Below the pieces are notes generated by a model. That model made no database searches and was not told where the DNA came from. It saw only the letters and a program-made list of their open reading frames with translations. From assembly GCA_035762565.1 (NCBI GenBank), contig DASTOJ010000128.1, positions 1-64,000 of the forward strand: a stretch of DNA of 64,000 nucleotides, given 5' to 3'. This DNA comes from AR5 sp035762565. Its GTDB lineage: Bacteria > Methylomirabilota > Methylomirabilia > Rokubacteriales > CSP1-6. Positions 7,520 to 15,567 of the stretch are shown piece after piece (the first letter of the stretch is position 1; each line of letters starts with the position of its first letter). Made by a program: the position numbers and the translations under genes.

Positions 7520-8761
7520 ATGCCGCGGGGTCGGGTGTTCTACGGATGGTGGATCGTCGCCGCCGGCTTCGGCCTGGAGAGCCTGATCGGCGCCCTCATG
7601 TTCCACGCCTACGGGGCCTACCTCGTGCTCCTGCGCGAGGAGTTCGGCTGGAGCAAGACCATGCTCTCGGCGGCCTTCGCGATGGCGCGGGCGGAGAGCG
7701 GCATCCTGGGGCCGGTGCAGGGCTGGCTCACCGACCGCTTCGGGCCCCGCGTGCTCATCCGGGTCGGCATGGTCGTCTTCGGCGCCGGCTTCATCCTCTT
7801 CAGCCAGATCGGCGGCCCGGTCGCGTTCTTCGTGACGTTCTTCCTCATGGCCCTCGGCTCGAGCCTCGGCGGCTACCTGCCGATCGGCGTCGCCATCGTC
7901 CGGTGGTTCCGGCGGCAGCGGGCGCTGGCGCTCAGCATCAGCGCGACCGGCATGGCGATCGGCGGCCTGCTCACCCCGCTGGTGGTCCTGGCGATGAGTC
8001 GCTTCGGCTGGCGGTGGACCGCGTTCGTCTCGGGCGTGCTGGTGATCGCGGCCGGGCTGCCGCTGGCCCAGCTCGTGCGCTCCGGTCCCGAGGCGTACGG
8101 CCTGACCCCCGACGGCGACCCGCCCCGGGCGGTGGCGGCCGACATGCCGGCGCGCGCCGCCGGCCCCGAGCGCAACTTCACGCCCCGCCAGGCGCTGGCC
8201 ACGCGGGCGTTCTGGTACATCTCGGCCGGCCACGGCGCCGCCCTGCTGGTCGTCTCCGCCGTGCTCGTCCACATGGTGATCCACGTCACCGAGCGGCTCG
8301 GCTTCTCGCTCCCCCAGGCCGCGTCGGTGGCGGCGCTGATGACCGTGATGCAGGCGATCGGGCAGCTGAGCGGGGGCTGGCTCGGCGACCGCTTCAGCAA
8401 GCGCCGGATCGCCGCCGCCTGCATGCTGGGCCACGCCGTCGGCCTCGTCGTGCTGGCGGTGGCGACGGCGTTCTGGATGGTCCTCGCCTTCGCCGTGGTG
8501 CACGGCCTGGCCTGGGGGATGCGAGGGCCGCTGATGTCGGCGATCCGTGCCGACTACTTCGGCAGCGCCTCCTTCGGCATGATCACCGGCATCTCCTCCA
8601 TGGTCCTGATGGTCGGGATGATGGGCGGCCCGCTGGTGGCCGGCATCCTCGCCGACCGCACGGGCAGCTACGTCGCCGGCTTCAGCGTGCTGGCCGCGCT
8701 GGCGGCGGTGGGCTCCGTGTTCTTCCTGCTCGCCCGCCGGCCGCGGAGCGTGGTCCTGTAG
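7520..8761 (+). CDS. MFS transporter (oxalate/formate antiporter-like)
   Basis: A 413-residue, 12-helix major facilitator protein. It opens with FYGWWIVAAGF and FGWSKTMLSAAFA, typical of the OFA/monocarboxylate branch, and has the loop motif GWLTDRFGPRVLI between helices 2 and 3. A central hydrophilic loop near residues 195-225 divides the halves, and the second half repeats the pattern (GGWLGDRFSKRRI). It probably imports or exchanges a small carboxylate. Substrate not inferable. Confidence 0.85.
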   Translation: MPRGRVFYGWWIVAAGFGLESLIGALMFHAYGAYLVLLREEFGWSKTMLSAAFAMARAESGILGPVQGWLTDRFGPRVLIRVGMVVFGAGFILFSQIGGPVAFFVTFFLMALGSSLGGYLPIGVAIVRWFRRQRALALSISATGMAIGGLLTPLVVLAMSRFGWRWTAFVSGVLVIAAGLPLAQLVRSGPEAYGLTPDGDPPRAVAADMPARAAGPERNFTPRQALATRAFWYISAGHGAALLVVSAVLVHMVIHVTERLGFSLPQAASVAALMTVMQAIGQLSGGWLGDRFSKRRIAAACMLGHAVGLVVLAVATAFWMVLAFAVVHGLAWGMRGPLMSAIRADYFGSASFGMITGISSMVLMVGMMGGPLVAGILADRTGSYVAGFSVLAALAAVGSVFFLLARRPRSVVL

Positions 8762-8774
8762 CGCGGGTCTCCGT

Positions 8775-8780
8775 TATACT
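8775..8780 (+). promoter_or_regulatory. Candidate -10 box upstream of the TauD-like gene
   Basis: TATACT located 39 bases before the ATG at 8819, in the short gap after the MFS stop. No good -35 is visible. A GGGAGG ribosome site follows just before the start. Confidence 0.35.
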
Positions 8781-8818
8781 CCGAGCGACTGAAGGCAGCC
8801 ACGGACGGGAGGAACGCC

Positions 8819-9751
8819 ATGCCTGGAGCGTTGACCGACACTCTGACCATCCGTCGCCTGTCTGCGGCGCTGGGCGCCGAGGTGCTCGGCGTCGACCTGG
8901 CGCAGCCGCTCGACGCCGCGACGCTGAGGCTTATGCGCGAGGCCTTCCAGGAGCATCACGTGCTGTGCTTCCGTGAGCAACGTCTGACCGACGCCGAGCT
9001 CATGGCCTTTTCGCTGCAGTTCGGCCCGCTCGAGGCCTTCCCCGAGAAGGACAAGACGAAGGGGACGATCGAGGTCTACAACGTCGCGAACGTCTCCCCC
9101 GAGGGCGTGCATCTGCCGGCCCAGGATCCACACGTCATCTTCCAGCGCAACAACGCCCGGTGGCACACGGACAGCTCCTACCGCTTCGTCCCCTCGCTGG
9201 CCTCGATACTGTACGGTGTCGAGGTGCTGCCGGAAGGGGCCGAGGGCGGCGAGACCGGGTTCTCGAACATGCTCCTGGCCTACGAGGCGCTCCCGGACGC
9301 CATGAAGCGGCGCCTCGAGCCCCTGCACATGGTCCACCACTACGACGGGATCCGGCGGCTCGAGCCCGAGATGCCGCCGACAGCGGCGGTTGAGCGCGAC
9401 GCGTTTCCACCGGTGTCCCATCCGGTGATCCGCGTACACCCCGACCGGGCCGGGCGGCGCTCGCTGTACTTCACGTGCAACACCGCGCGTGAGATCGGCG
9501 GCGGCACGCTCGAGGAAGGCCAGGCGCTGCACGACTGGCTGCGGGAGCACGTCAGCCAGCCGCGCTTCTGCTACTACCATCGCTGGCGCCTCAACGACCT
9601 CGTGATGTGGGACAACCGCTGCCTGCTGCACCGCGCGATCCCCTACGACTACGCCAGGTACCGCCGCGTTCTGCGCCGGACGACCGTCGCGGGCAGTGGT
9701 CCCGTGGTCGGCCCCTTCTCGGTAGGAGCGGGCGCGGCCGGCGGCGCGTAG
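8819..9751 (+). CDS. TauD/TfdA-family Fe(II)/2-oxoglutarate dioxygenase
   Basis: A 310-residue dioxygenase. The facial triad is H116-x-D118 (WHTDSS) and H271 (CLLHRAIP), and a 2-oxoglutarate-binding Arg follows in the RRVLRRTT stretch. The N-terminal LSAALGAEVLGVDL and FREQRLTDAE match the TauD/TfdA family. Members attack sulfonates, phenoxyacetates and other small acids; the substrate here is open. A GGGAGG site precedes the ATG. It may be monocistronic, since the region downstream holds only a remnant on the other strand. Confidence 0.88.
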   Translation: MPGALTDTLTIRRLSAALGAEVLGVDLAQPLDAATLRLMREAFQEHHVLCFREQRLTDAELMAFSLQFGPLEAFPEKDKTKGTIEVYNVANVSPEGVHLPAQDPHVIFQRNNARWHTDSSYRFVPSLASILYGVEVLPEGAEGGETGFSNMLLAYEALPDAMKRRLEPLHMVHHYDGIRRLEPEMPPTAAVERDAFPPVSHPVIRVHPDRAGRRSLYFTCNTAREIGGGTLEEGQALHDWLREHVSQPRFCYYHRWRLNDLVMWDNRCLLHRAIPYDYARYRRVLRRTTVAGSGPVVGPFSVGAGAAGGA

Positions 9752-9763
9752 TCACCGCCGGTC

Positions 9764-9850
9764 TCACTCGATCACGCGCTCGGCGCGCAGGAGCAGCGGG
9801 CGAGGAACGGTCACGCCGAGGGCGCGGGCTGTCTTGAGCAGCCAGGAGCG
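9764..9850 (-). pseudogene. C-terminal remnant of an ABC_sub_bind substrate-binding protein
   Basis: Read on the minus strand, 28 codons between two stops give SWLLKTARALGVTVPRPLLL followed by RAERVIE and a stop. This closely resembles the conserved C-terminal end of ABC-transporter substrate-binding proteins of the ABC_sub_bind family. No upstream part of such a gene exists; the sequence runs straight into the cupin gene's 3' end. It is a deletion scar, not a functional gene. Identification rests on my memory of the family's C-terminal pattern. Confidence 0.65.
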
Positions 9851-9866
9851 CCCGTCTCATGCCCGG

Positions 9867-10211
9867 TCAGTCGGACAGGATCTCGACCGGTCGGGGCAGG
9901 GTAACCAGGAAGACGCAGCCGCCCTGGCTGGAGGCGGCATGCTTGCCGTCGGGCGGCGTGTAGAGATAGTCGCCGGCCTTCAGCCGGTCGGGGCCGATGA
10001 GCACGTCACCTTCGAGGACGAACACCTCCTCGCCAGCGGGGTGGTTGTGAGCCGGGAAGCGGGCCCCCGGCTCGAGGCGGACCAGCGTCGTCGACTCGCC
10101 CGTCTCCGGGTTACGGCGCAGCAGCTTGTACGTCACGCCGGGGACCCTCCCCGGGCGCCATCCGTCGTCGCCGCCTCGCACCACCGTCGCCGACGCGCCT
10201 GGCTCGCTCAT
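9867..10211 (-). CDS. Small cupin-domain protein
   Basis: A 114-residue single cupin of the ChrR/anti-sigma cupin type. The metal-binding motif 1 is visible in RFPAHNHPAGEEVFVLEG, and motif 2 reads GDYLYTPPDGKH. The ATG at 10211 is chosen; a GTG three codons upstream is also possible. It lies 55 bases downstream of the SCO gene on the same strand and could be the last gene of the methanethiol oxidase operon. Function unknown: sensor, isomerase or oxygenase. Confidence 0.8.
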   Translation of the reverse strand: MSEPGASATVVRGGDDGWRPGRVPGVTYKLLRRNPETGESTTLVRLEPGARFPAHNHPAGEEVFVLEGDVLIGPDRLKAGDYLYTPPDGKHAASSQGGCVFLVTLPRPVEILSD

Positions 10212-10266
10212 GTCGTCCACCTCGTCGCAGTCGGATGTCGCAGGATCGAGCGTGCCATCTCCCGTC

Positions 10267-10935
10267 TCAGGGGCCCGTCAGGAGCGTCTCGATGTCGTTC
10301 AGCACCGTGCGCGGGTGCAGGAACGCCGACGAGTAGATCTCGCGGACGATCCCCGCGGGGTCGATCAGGAAGACCTTCAGGACGTGCGTCAGCTCGCGCC
10401 GTGGCCCGCCAGCGGGCCGGTCGGCCGGGGCGCGGACGTCCTGGCCGAAGCCGTCCAGCAGCGGCCGCAGCGCTCGGGCCGAACCCGTGGTGAGGAAGTT
10501 CCACCGCGGCCCTGGCCCGTTCTCGCGCTCGCGGCTGCCAGCATAGCGCCGCATCGCGGCCGGCGTGTCGACCGCCGGGTCGAAGGACAGCGTGACCAGC
10601 CGGACTCTGTGACGCATGGCCGGGGTGGCCTCGATGGCGGGCCTCAGGGCGTCGAATACCCGGTAGGCGAGCGGGCAGCCGTCCGGATCGACGCAGGTGG
10701 TGTAGATGAACCCGAGCAGCGTGATGCGGTCGCGGGTGAACGTGGATAAGCGATGGGCGCGGCCGGCGGTATCCAGCACGTCGCCGTCCGGCGCCACCAT
10801 GATGCGATGCAGCCGGTAGGTGCCGGGCGCCGGCGGCTCGAAGTCGAGCGCGGGCAGCGGCGTTCGCTCGTGGCCCGACACGGGGGCGGCGCTGGCGAGC
10901 CACGCGAGCGCCAGCGCCGCCGCCGTCCGCCTCAC
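10267..10935 (-). CDS. SCO1/SenC/PrrC-type copper chaperone
   Basis: A 222-residue exported protein: a signal peptide (VRRTAAALALAWLASAAPVSG) then a thioredoxin-like SCO fold. The copper-site cysteines are C81 and C87 in TTCVDPDGCPLA, spaced C-x5-C rather than the usual C-x3-C. The downstream copper-ligand His is H184 in LTHVLKVFLIDPAG. The GTG start overlaps the stop of the methanethiol oxidase gene by four bases. Coupling to a copper enzyme suggests it loads copper into that enzyme in the periplasm; a cytochrome oxidase role is possible but no oxidase is nearby. Confidence 0.85.
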   Translation of the reverse strand: MRRTAAALALAWLASAAPVSGHERTPLPALDFEPPAPGTYRLHRIMVAPDGDVLDTAGRAHRLSTFTRDRITLLGFIYTTCVDPDGCPLAYRVFDALRPAIEATPAMRHRVRLVTLSFDPAVDTPAAMRRYAGSRERENGPGPRWNFLTTGSARALRPLLDGFGQDVRAPADRPAGGPRRELTHVLKVFLIDPAGIVREIYSSAFLHPRTVLNDIETLLTGP

Positions 10936-12230
10936 GGCGACTTCAGCGCCTTCGAGCCGAGCTTCATGTGGTGGGCGCGGCCGAGCTTTTCCTTCGTGAA
11001 GTCGACCTCGAAGACCGGCTTCAGCGCCTTGCCGTCCCACGCGAACGCGCGCAGGAACTGCTCGTTGTCGCTTCCGCCCTTGTCCCAGTTGGCGAGCAGC
11101 GAGGACGTGATGTAGACGCGCTTGCCGTCCCAGCTCTGCGAGATCATGTTGACCTGCTTGCCGGTGACCCTGGCGTAGGTCTGCTTCGGGGTCTCGGGGT
11201 TGGTCAGGTCGAAGTACCGGGTCGTCCCGTCCATGAACGTGTTGACCCACAGCCCCTTGCCGTCGCGCGTGATGCTGATGTCCACCGGCAGCGGGATCTT
11301 GGCCGGGTCGCCGATCGTGCCCACCTCCCGAGCGTGCCACTCGCCCTTGGCGTCCGCCTTGACGAGCCAGAGCTTGGAGGTGAGGGCGGCGGCGGTGATG
11401 GCCCAGTTGTCGCTGGGGTTGAGCGACCAGCGGATCTCCAGCGGCGCGCCGGGCACGCTGAGGATCTTCCGCGGCTTCATCGCCTTGAGGTCCCACACCA
11501 CCATCGTGCCGCCGAAGCGCTTCATCGCCTCGGCGTCCTTCACCACCTCCCCGAGCGGCCGCATGTAGTTGGCGTGACCGGTGAAGCTGGAGGTGAGCAG
11601 GACGTTCTTCTTTGGATTCACGGCGAGGTCGTAGCCGTAGCCGTCGCCGCCGCCCTCGGTCGGCATCGGATAGGACGCGATGAACTCCCCCTGGTTGTTG
11701 TAGAGGGCCATGCCGGTGACGCCGCCCTTGTCCTTCGTGTTGGACAGCGCCTGCACGAGCATCCGCCCCGGCAGCGCGTAGTAGGTGTGCGGTCCGAGGT
11801 AGCCGGCCTTGTCCGCCATGTCGGCGATGGTCTTCACGAGCTTGGGCCTGGCCGGGTCGGTGGCGATGTCGAAGACGTAGATCGTCGGCTCCGCGAGTCC
11901 GCCGGCCCAGATGAAGCGCCGGTCGTCGGTGAACCCCATGTGATGGGCCTCGCCGCGCGTGCCGACCGCGACCGAGCCCAGCACCTTGCCGTAGCTCTTC
12001 GACTTCGGGTGCACGTCGATCGTCACCAGCTTGTCGAAGCCGTCGCCGACGCCCTCGACGCCCAGGGTCCAGACGTAGACGTAGTCCTCCTGGCCCTTGA
12101 TGAGCTTGGCGATGTAGGGGGAGTTGCAGGTCTCGTCCGCCCACGCGGTCTCGACGAACCCTGCGCCCACCAGGATCGCCAGGATCAGGCCTGCGGCCAG
12201 GGTGGCGTGCAGCACGCGCTGAGCGCTCAT
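10932..12230 (-). CDS. mtoX: Methanethiol oxidase, selenium-binding protein 56 family
   Basis: A 432-residue protein with a signal peptide of about 31 residues (ending AWA-DE), so periplasmic. It matches the SBP56/SELENBP1 propeller family along its length: TIDVHPKS, GEAHHMGF, PLEIRWSLNP, and SWDGKRVYITSSLLANWDKG near the end. Bacterial SBP56 proteins include the copper-dependent methanethiol oxidase MtoX, which converts methanethiol to formaldehyde, H2S and H2O2, and whose gene is often next to a SCO1/SenC gene, as here. AAGGAG precedes the ATG. Family identity is strong; substrate is inferred. Confidence 0.85.
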   Translation of the reverse strand: MSAQRVLHATLAAGLILAILVGAGFVETAWADETCNSPYIAKLIKGQEDYVYVWTLGVEGVGDGFDKLVTIDVHPKSKSYGKVLGSVAVGTRGEAHHMGFTDDRRFIWAGGLAEPTIYVFDIATDPARPKLVKTIADMADKAGYLGPHTYYALPGRMLVQALSNTKDKGGVTGMALYNNQGEFIASYPMPTEGGGDGYGYDLAVNPKKNVLLTSSFTGHANYMRPLGEVVKDAEAMKRFGGTMVVWDLKAMKPRKILSVPGAPLEIRWSLNPSDNWAITAAALTSKLWLVKADAKGEWHAREVGTIGDPAKIPLPVDISITRDGKGLWVNTFMDGTTRYFDLTNPETPKQTYARVTGKQVNMISQSWDGKRVYITSSLLANWDKGGSDNEQFLRAFAWDGKALKPVFEVDFTKEKLGRAHHMKLGSKALKSP

Positions 12231-12270
12231 GGAAGCTCTCCTTCCGTCCGGACGTGAGCAGGCCGGAGCA

Positions 12271-13488
12271 TTACACGGTCATTTCGAGCAGGTAGAGGCC
12301 GCCGGTGAACCGGTCCACCGCGTGGACGATGCCGCGGTCGTCCACGAAGACATCGTTGATCTGAACGGCGCCGGCGCGCGTGCCGCGCGGCGCCGGTGGG
12401 ACGTGATGGGAGACTTCCCGGGGCTGGAACGGGTCCGACACGTCGAAGGCGCGCACGCCGCCGTTGAAGAAGGTGCCGACGACGATCGTGTCCGAGACCC
12501 AGGCCCCGGGCGCCGGCCGGTTCTCGTGAAGGTTGTGGGCGCCGTAGCGGCCGCCGCGGCTCTTGAACTCGTCGAGGGGCGGCAGCGGGCAGGTGGCGAT
12601 CGGCACCGGGTTGGTCTCGTCGCGCACATCCACCACCCAGACCAGCTTGGGCCAGTCCTCGCCGCCGTCGCGCACGGCCTCGTCGGAGACGATCATGAGC
12701 CCGCGGCTGAGCAGGGGCAGCACCGTGTGCGTGAAGCCGGGGAAGGGCGGGTGATAGTCCCAGCGGCTCACCAGCTTCGGATGCGCCATGTCCGCGATGT
12801 CGAGGATGACCGCACCGCCGTCGAGGTAGCCGACCCACGCCCGGTCGGGCCGCTGCGGGTAGACGTTGGTGTTGTGGGCGCGGAAGCCCGCGTCGAACGT
12901 GGGATGGCGGACGGGTGGCGGCTCGGCGTCGCCGTCGCGGGTGCCCGGCAGCCACCAGCGCCCGACCTCGACCGGCTTGGTGGGCTGGCGGACGTCGACG
13001 ATACGGTAGCACTGGTCGTCCTTGGGGTTGCGCGCCTTGAAGTCGGCGGCCCCGCTGGCGATGTGGACGTAGGCGCCGTCCACGGACCACAGGTGGTGCA
13101 CGCCGCGGGAGTGCGGCCCCGAGGCGTCGAAGAACGCGACCGGCCGCGGCTTGCCCGGGTCGGCGACGTCGAAGATCTCGAAGCCGGCCGGCTTGAGGCC
13201 CACGGTCTTGGTCTGGTAGGCCACGACGAGCAGGTCGCCCGCCAGGTCGAGCGAGTTCGAGCGCATGTCGCCGTGCGGCAGGTCCGTCTGGAGGATGACG
13301 GAGGGCTTGCGCGGATCCGTCACGTCGACGGCGGTGACGTTCTTCGGCGCCGACTCGTGGGCCAGCCACAGCACGCGCCGGCCGTCCCGCGCGAGCTGGA
13401 TCACCATGCCCTCGCCGACGTTGCCGAACCCGCCGAGATCGTGTTGGGCCAGGAGCCGCATGTTCCTGGAGGATTCCGCTGTCGTCAT
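12271..13488 (-). CDS. LVIVD-repeat beta-propeller protein
   Basis: A 405-residue protein containing at least six LVIVD-type repeats: VTAVDVTDPRKP, FEIFDVADPGKP, YRIVDVRQPTKP, AVILDIADMAHP, VWVVDVRDETNP and VRAFDVSDPFQP. These form a propeller. It has several His-containing loops (GVHHLW, FRAHNTNVYP, GAHNLHENRP). No signal peptide is evident at the chosen ATG. It sits 40 bases upstream of mtoX on the same strand, so it may be the first gene of that operon. Function unknown. Confidence 0.8.
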   Translation of the reverse strand: MTTAESSRNMRLLAQHDLGGFGNVGEGMVIQLARDGRRVLWLAHESAPKNVTAVDVTDPRKPSVILQTDLPHGDMRSNSLDLAGDLLVVAYQTKTVGLKPAGFEIFDVADPGKPRPVAFFDASGPHSRGVHHLWSVDGAYVHIASGAADFKARNPKDDQCYRIVDVRQPTKPVEVGRWWLPGTRDGDAEPPPVRHPTFDAGFRAHNTNVYPQRPDRAWVGYLDGGAVILDIADMAHPKLVSRWDYHPPFPGFTHTVLPLLSRGLMIVSDEAVRDGGEDWPKLVWVVDVRDETNPVPIATCPLPPLDEFKSRGGRYGAHNLHENRPAPGAWVSDTIVVGTFFNGGVRAFDVSDPFQPREVSHHVPPAPRGTRAGAVQINDVFVDDRGIVHAVDRFTGGLYLLEMTV

Positions 13489-13520
13489 GGTCTCCGTCTC
13501 CCCCGTCCGCGGTTGGAGCA

Positions 13521-13526
13521 TAATAC
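13521..13526 (+). promoter_or_regulatory. Candidate -10 box, possible leaderless start
   Basis: TAATAC ends 5 bases before the GTG at 13532, with no ribosome site between. Transcription from here would start at or next to the start codon. The region between the two divergent genes is only 43 bases. Confidence 0.4.
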
Positions 13527-13531
13527 CGCCC

Positions 13532-13945
13532 GTGCTCGACGAGCGCGCAATCCAGGGATTCCTGGCCGTCCGGCCCATCGCGGTGCTGGCGACGGTGCAG
13601 GCCGACGGGGGCCCGCTGGCCATGCCGATGTGGTTCCTGCACGACCCCGGCACGCTGACCATGATCAGCGTCGCCGACACGCAGAAGGTTCGCAACCTGC
13701 GGCGGGACCCCCGCGTGTGCGTGGTCGTCGAGTCGGCCGGCGCCGACGGCGGCGACGCGCGCGGCGTGACCATCCAGGGGTGCGCGCAGTTCCTGCCCGA
13801 CGGTCCCGAGCGGCTCGCGCTCGCGGAGCGCTTTCACGCGAAGTACCCGAGGCTCCAGCGGCTGTGGGGCGGGCGCGCGATGCCGCCCAGCCGCGTCATG
13901 TTCCGGGTCGTCCCCACCCACGTGACGAGCTGGGGGCTCGAGTAG
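13532..13945 (+). CDS. Pyridoxamine 5'-phosphate oxidase-like split-barrel protein
   Basis: A 137-residue protein starting at GTG 13532. It shows the flavin-binding split barrel of the PNPOx/F420-dependent reductase family: IAVLATVQADGGPLAMPMWF, then TMISVADTQKVRNLRRDPRV. It probably binds FMN or F420, or heme in some relatives. It is transcribed divergently from the LVIVD gene and convergently with the aldo/keto reductase gene. Reaction not determined. Confidence 0.8.
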   Translation: MLDERAIQGFLAVRPIAVLATVQADGGPLAMPMWFLHDPGTLTMISVADTQKVRNLRRDPRVCVVVESAGADGGDARGVTIQGCAQFLPDGPERLALAERFHAKYPRLQRLWGGRAMPPSRVMFRVVPTHVTSWGLE

Positions 13946-14026
13946 CGGTCGCCGAGAAAGCGAAAGCCCACCACGCTGGCGCGGCCGTCAGAAACGGGCG
14001 CCGGGGCGCCGGGCCGCTCACGTCGC

Positions 14027-14893
14027 TCAGGTCGGCAGGCCGAACAGCGACGTCATGCGCGACGCGTCCAGCATCGCGGCCATCTCCGTGTCGGTCGGCC
14101 GGCGCTCGAAGCGGCTGGCGGCGTCGAGGAAGCGGGGCAGGAGCGTGAGGTCGCCGGCGGTGTTGAGGAAGGTGCCGGGAATGCCGAGCGCCCAGTGCAC
14201 GGCGCGATCGAGGTCGGCCGGCGCCTCCAGCGGCTGGTACCATGTCGCATGCGTCCGCTCGGCGGCCGCCCACGGCCCGCGCGCGATCGACTTGATGATC
14301 TGCACCGCCACGTTCCGCTCGCGACAGATGCCCAGCACCTCCTCGAACGCCGGCCGGTAGCGCGGGTCCCGGTGGAAGAAGATGTTGTACGGCAGCAGGA
14401 CGGAGTCGAAGTCGAAGCGGGCCAGGCTGCGCCGGTGCATGGCGGGAATGGCCCAGCCGTGGCCGGTCACGCCGATGAAGCGCGTCAGGCGCTGCGCGCG
14501 GGCCTCGATCACCGCTTCCAGCGCGCCGCCTGGCCCCATCGTCTGGTCCCAGTCGTCGGGGTGCCAGAGCGCGTGCAGCTGGATGAGGTCGACGTGGTCC
14601 ACCCGCAGCCGCTCCAGCGAGCGGTGAATGTCCTCGCGGGCCTCGCGCGCCGTCCGGCTGCCGGTCTTGGTGGCGAGGAAGAAGTCCTTCCGGTGGCGGG
14701 CCATCCAGGGGCCGATGCGCAGCTCGGAGTCGCCGTAACGCGCGGCGGTGTTGATGTGGTTGACGCCGTACCGGAGCAGCATCTCCAGCGCCCGGTCGGC
14801 GTCGTCCTGGCTGGCCCGGGCCAGCGCGGCGGCGCCGAACAGCGTGACCGTGCTCAGGTGACCCGTGCGTCCGAACGGCCGTCGCTCGATCAT
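14027..14893 (-). CDS. Aldo/keto reductase
   Basis: A 288-residue (beta/alpha)8 NADPH-dependent reductase. Catalytic Tyr53 (ARYGDSE), Lys76 (LATKTG) and His107 (DLIQLHALW) are present, but the usual active-site Asp in I-D-T-A is Asn48 (HINTA). GGAGGG lies before the ATG. The gene starts only 21 bases from a divergently read protease gene, so the promoters must overlap. Substrate unknown. Confidence 0.85.
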   Translation of the reverse strand: MIERRPFGRTGHLSTVTLFGAAALARASQDDADRALEMLLRYGVNHINTAARYGDSELRIGPWMARHRKDFFLATKTGSRTAREAREDIHRSLERLRVDHVDLIQLHALWHPDDWDQTMGPGGALEAVIEARAQRLTRFIGVTGHGWAIPAMHRRSLARFDFDSVLLPYNIFFHRDPRYRPAFEEVLGICRERNVAVQIIKSIARGPWAAAERTHATWYQPLEAPADLDRAVHWALGIPGTFLNTAGDLTLLPRFLDAASRFERRPTDTEMAAMLDASRMTSLFGLPT

Positions 14894-14914
14894 CGCGGTC
14901 CCTCCGGCCTCGTG

Positions 14915-15523
14915 ATGGCCGTGATGATACTCGCCCTGGTGGCGCTCGTCGCGCCGGCGCGGCCGGCGGCCGGATCGGACGCCGGGCTCTCGGGACTGGA
15001 AGGACATCCGCGCGCGGCGCTGCCCCTGCGGCTGTGGGTGCAGCTCTCCGGCGACGCGCAGCTCGACGCGGCCGCCCGGCGGGCCGTCGACGACTGGAAC
15101 GCCGTGGCCCGCGATGCGCTGGGCGTCGCGGCCTTCGCGGCGGACGCGCCGCGGGAGAGCGCCCAGGTTCGCGTGAGCATCGAGGCGCCGGCGACCCAGG
15201 GGCTGATGGGCATCACCCAGCTGAGCACGGACGACGCCGGCATCATCCAGCTCCCGGTGACCATCGTCGTCGTGGAGCCGGCGGCACGCGGTCAGACGAG
15301 CCGCGAGACCGTGCTCTACCAGGTACTCGCCCACGAGCTGGGCCACGCGCTCGGGCTGCCCCACGTGGCCGACCCGCGCTCGCTCATGTGCTGCGAGCGG
15401 GGAGCGGTGGACCTGACGGATCCGGCCACGCGCGGGGCCTACGTCGAGGCCCGTCGCCGCCCCGACGTGGGCACGGCGCGGGCGCAGCTGGCCGAGCACT
15501 ACGCGCGCGTCTGGCGGCGTTGA
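14915..15523 (+). CDS. Secreted matrixin-like zinc metalloprotease
   Basis: A 202-residue protein with a signal peptide (MAVMILALVALVAPARPAAG). The metzincin zinc motif HELGHALGLPH lies at 140-150 and is followed by a Met-turn (SLMCC, M158). The length fits a minimal matrixin catalytic domain with no propeptide cysteine switch visible. It is expected to act outside the cytoplasm. A GTG one codon before the ATG is an alternative start. It ends at a perfect hairpin. Confidence 0.85.
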   Translation: MAVMILALVALVAPARPAAGSDAGLSGLEGHPRAALPLRLWVQLSGDAQLDAAARRAVDDWNAVARDALGVAAFAADAPRESAQVRVSIEAPATQGLMGITQLSTDDAGIIQLPVTIVVVEPAARGQTSRETVLYQVLAHELGHALGLPHVADPRSLMCCERGAVDLTDPATRGAYVEARRRPDVGTARAQLAEHYARVWRR

Positions 15524-15524
15524 C

Positions 15525-15545
15525 GAGCTCCCGCGACGGGAGCTC
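15525..15545. terminator. Perfect hairpin after the matrixin gene
   Basis: GAGCTCCCG (15525-15533) and CGGGAGCTC (15537-15545) are perfect 9-base arms with a CGA loop, placed 2 bases after the stop and 22 bases before the convergent gene's stop. No T-run follows. A bidirectional terminator is likely. Confidence 0.6.
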
Positions 15546-15567
15546 CGTCCTGGCCTGGGGCGCGGTC

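Noticed and set aside
13981..14017. GCGGCC/GGCCGC hairpin between the split-barrel and aldo/keto reductase genes
   Set aside because: Short GC-only arms with a long loop; such pairs are frequent at this GC content.
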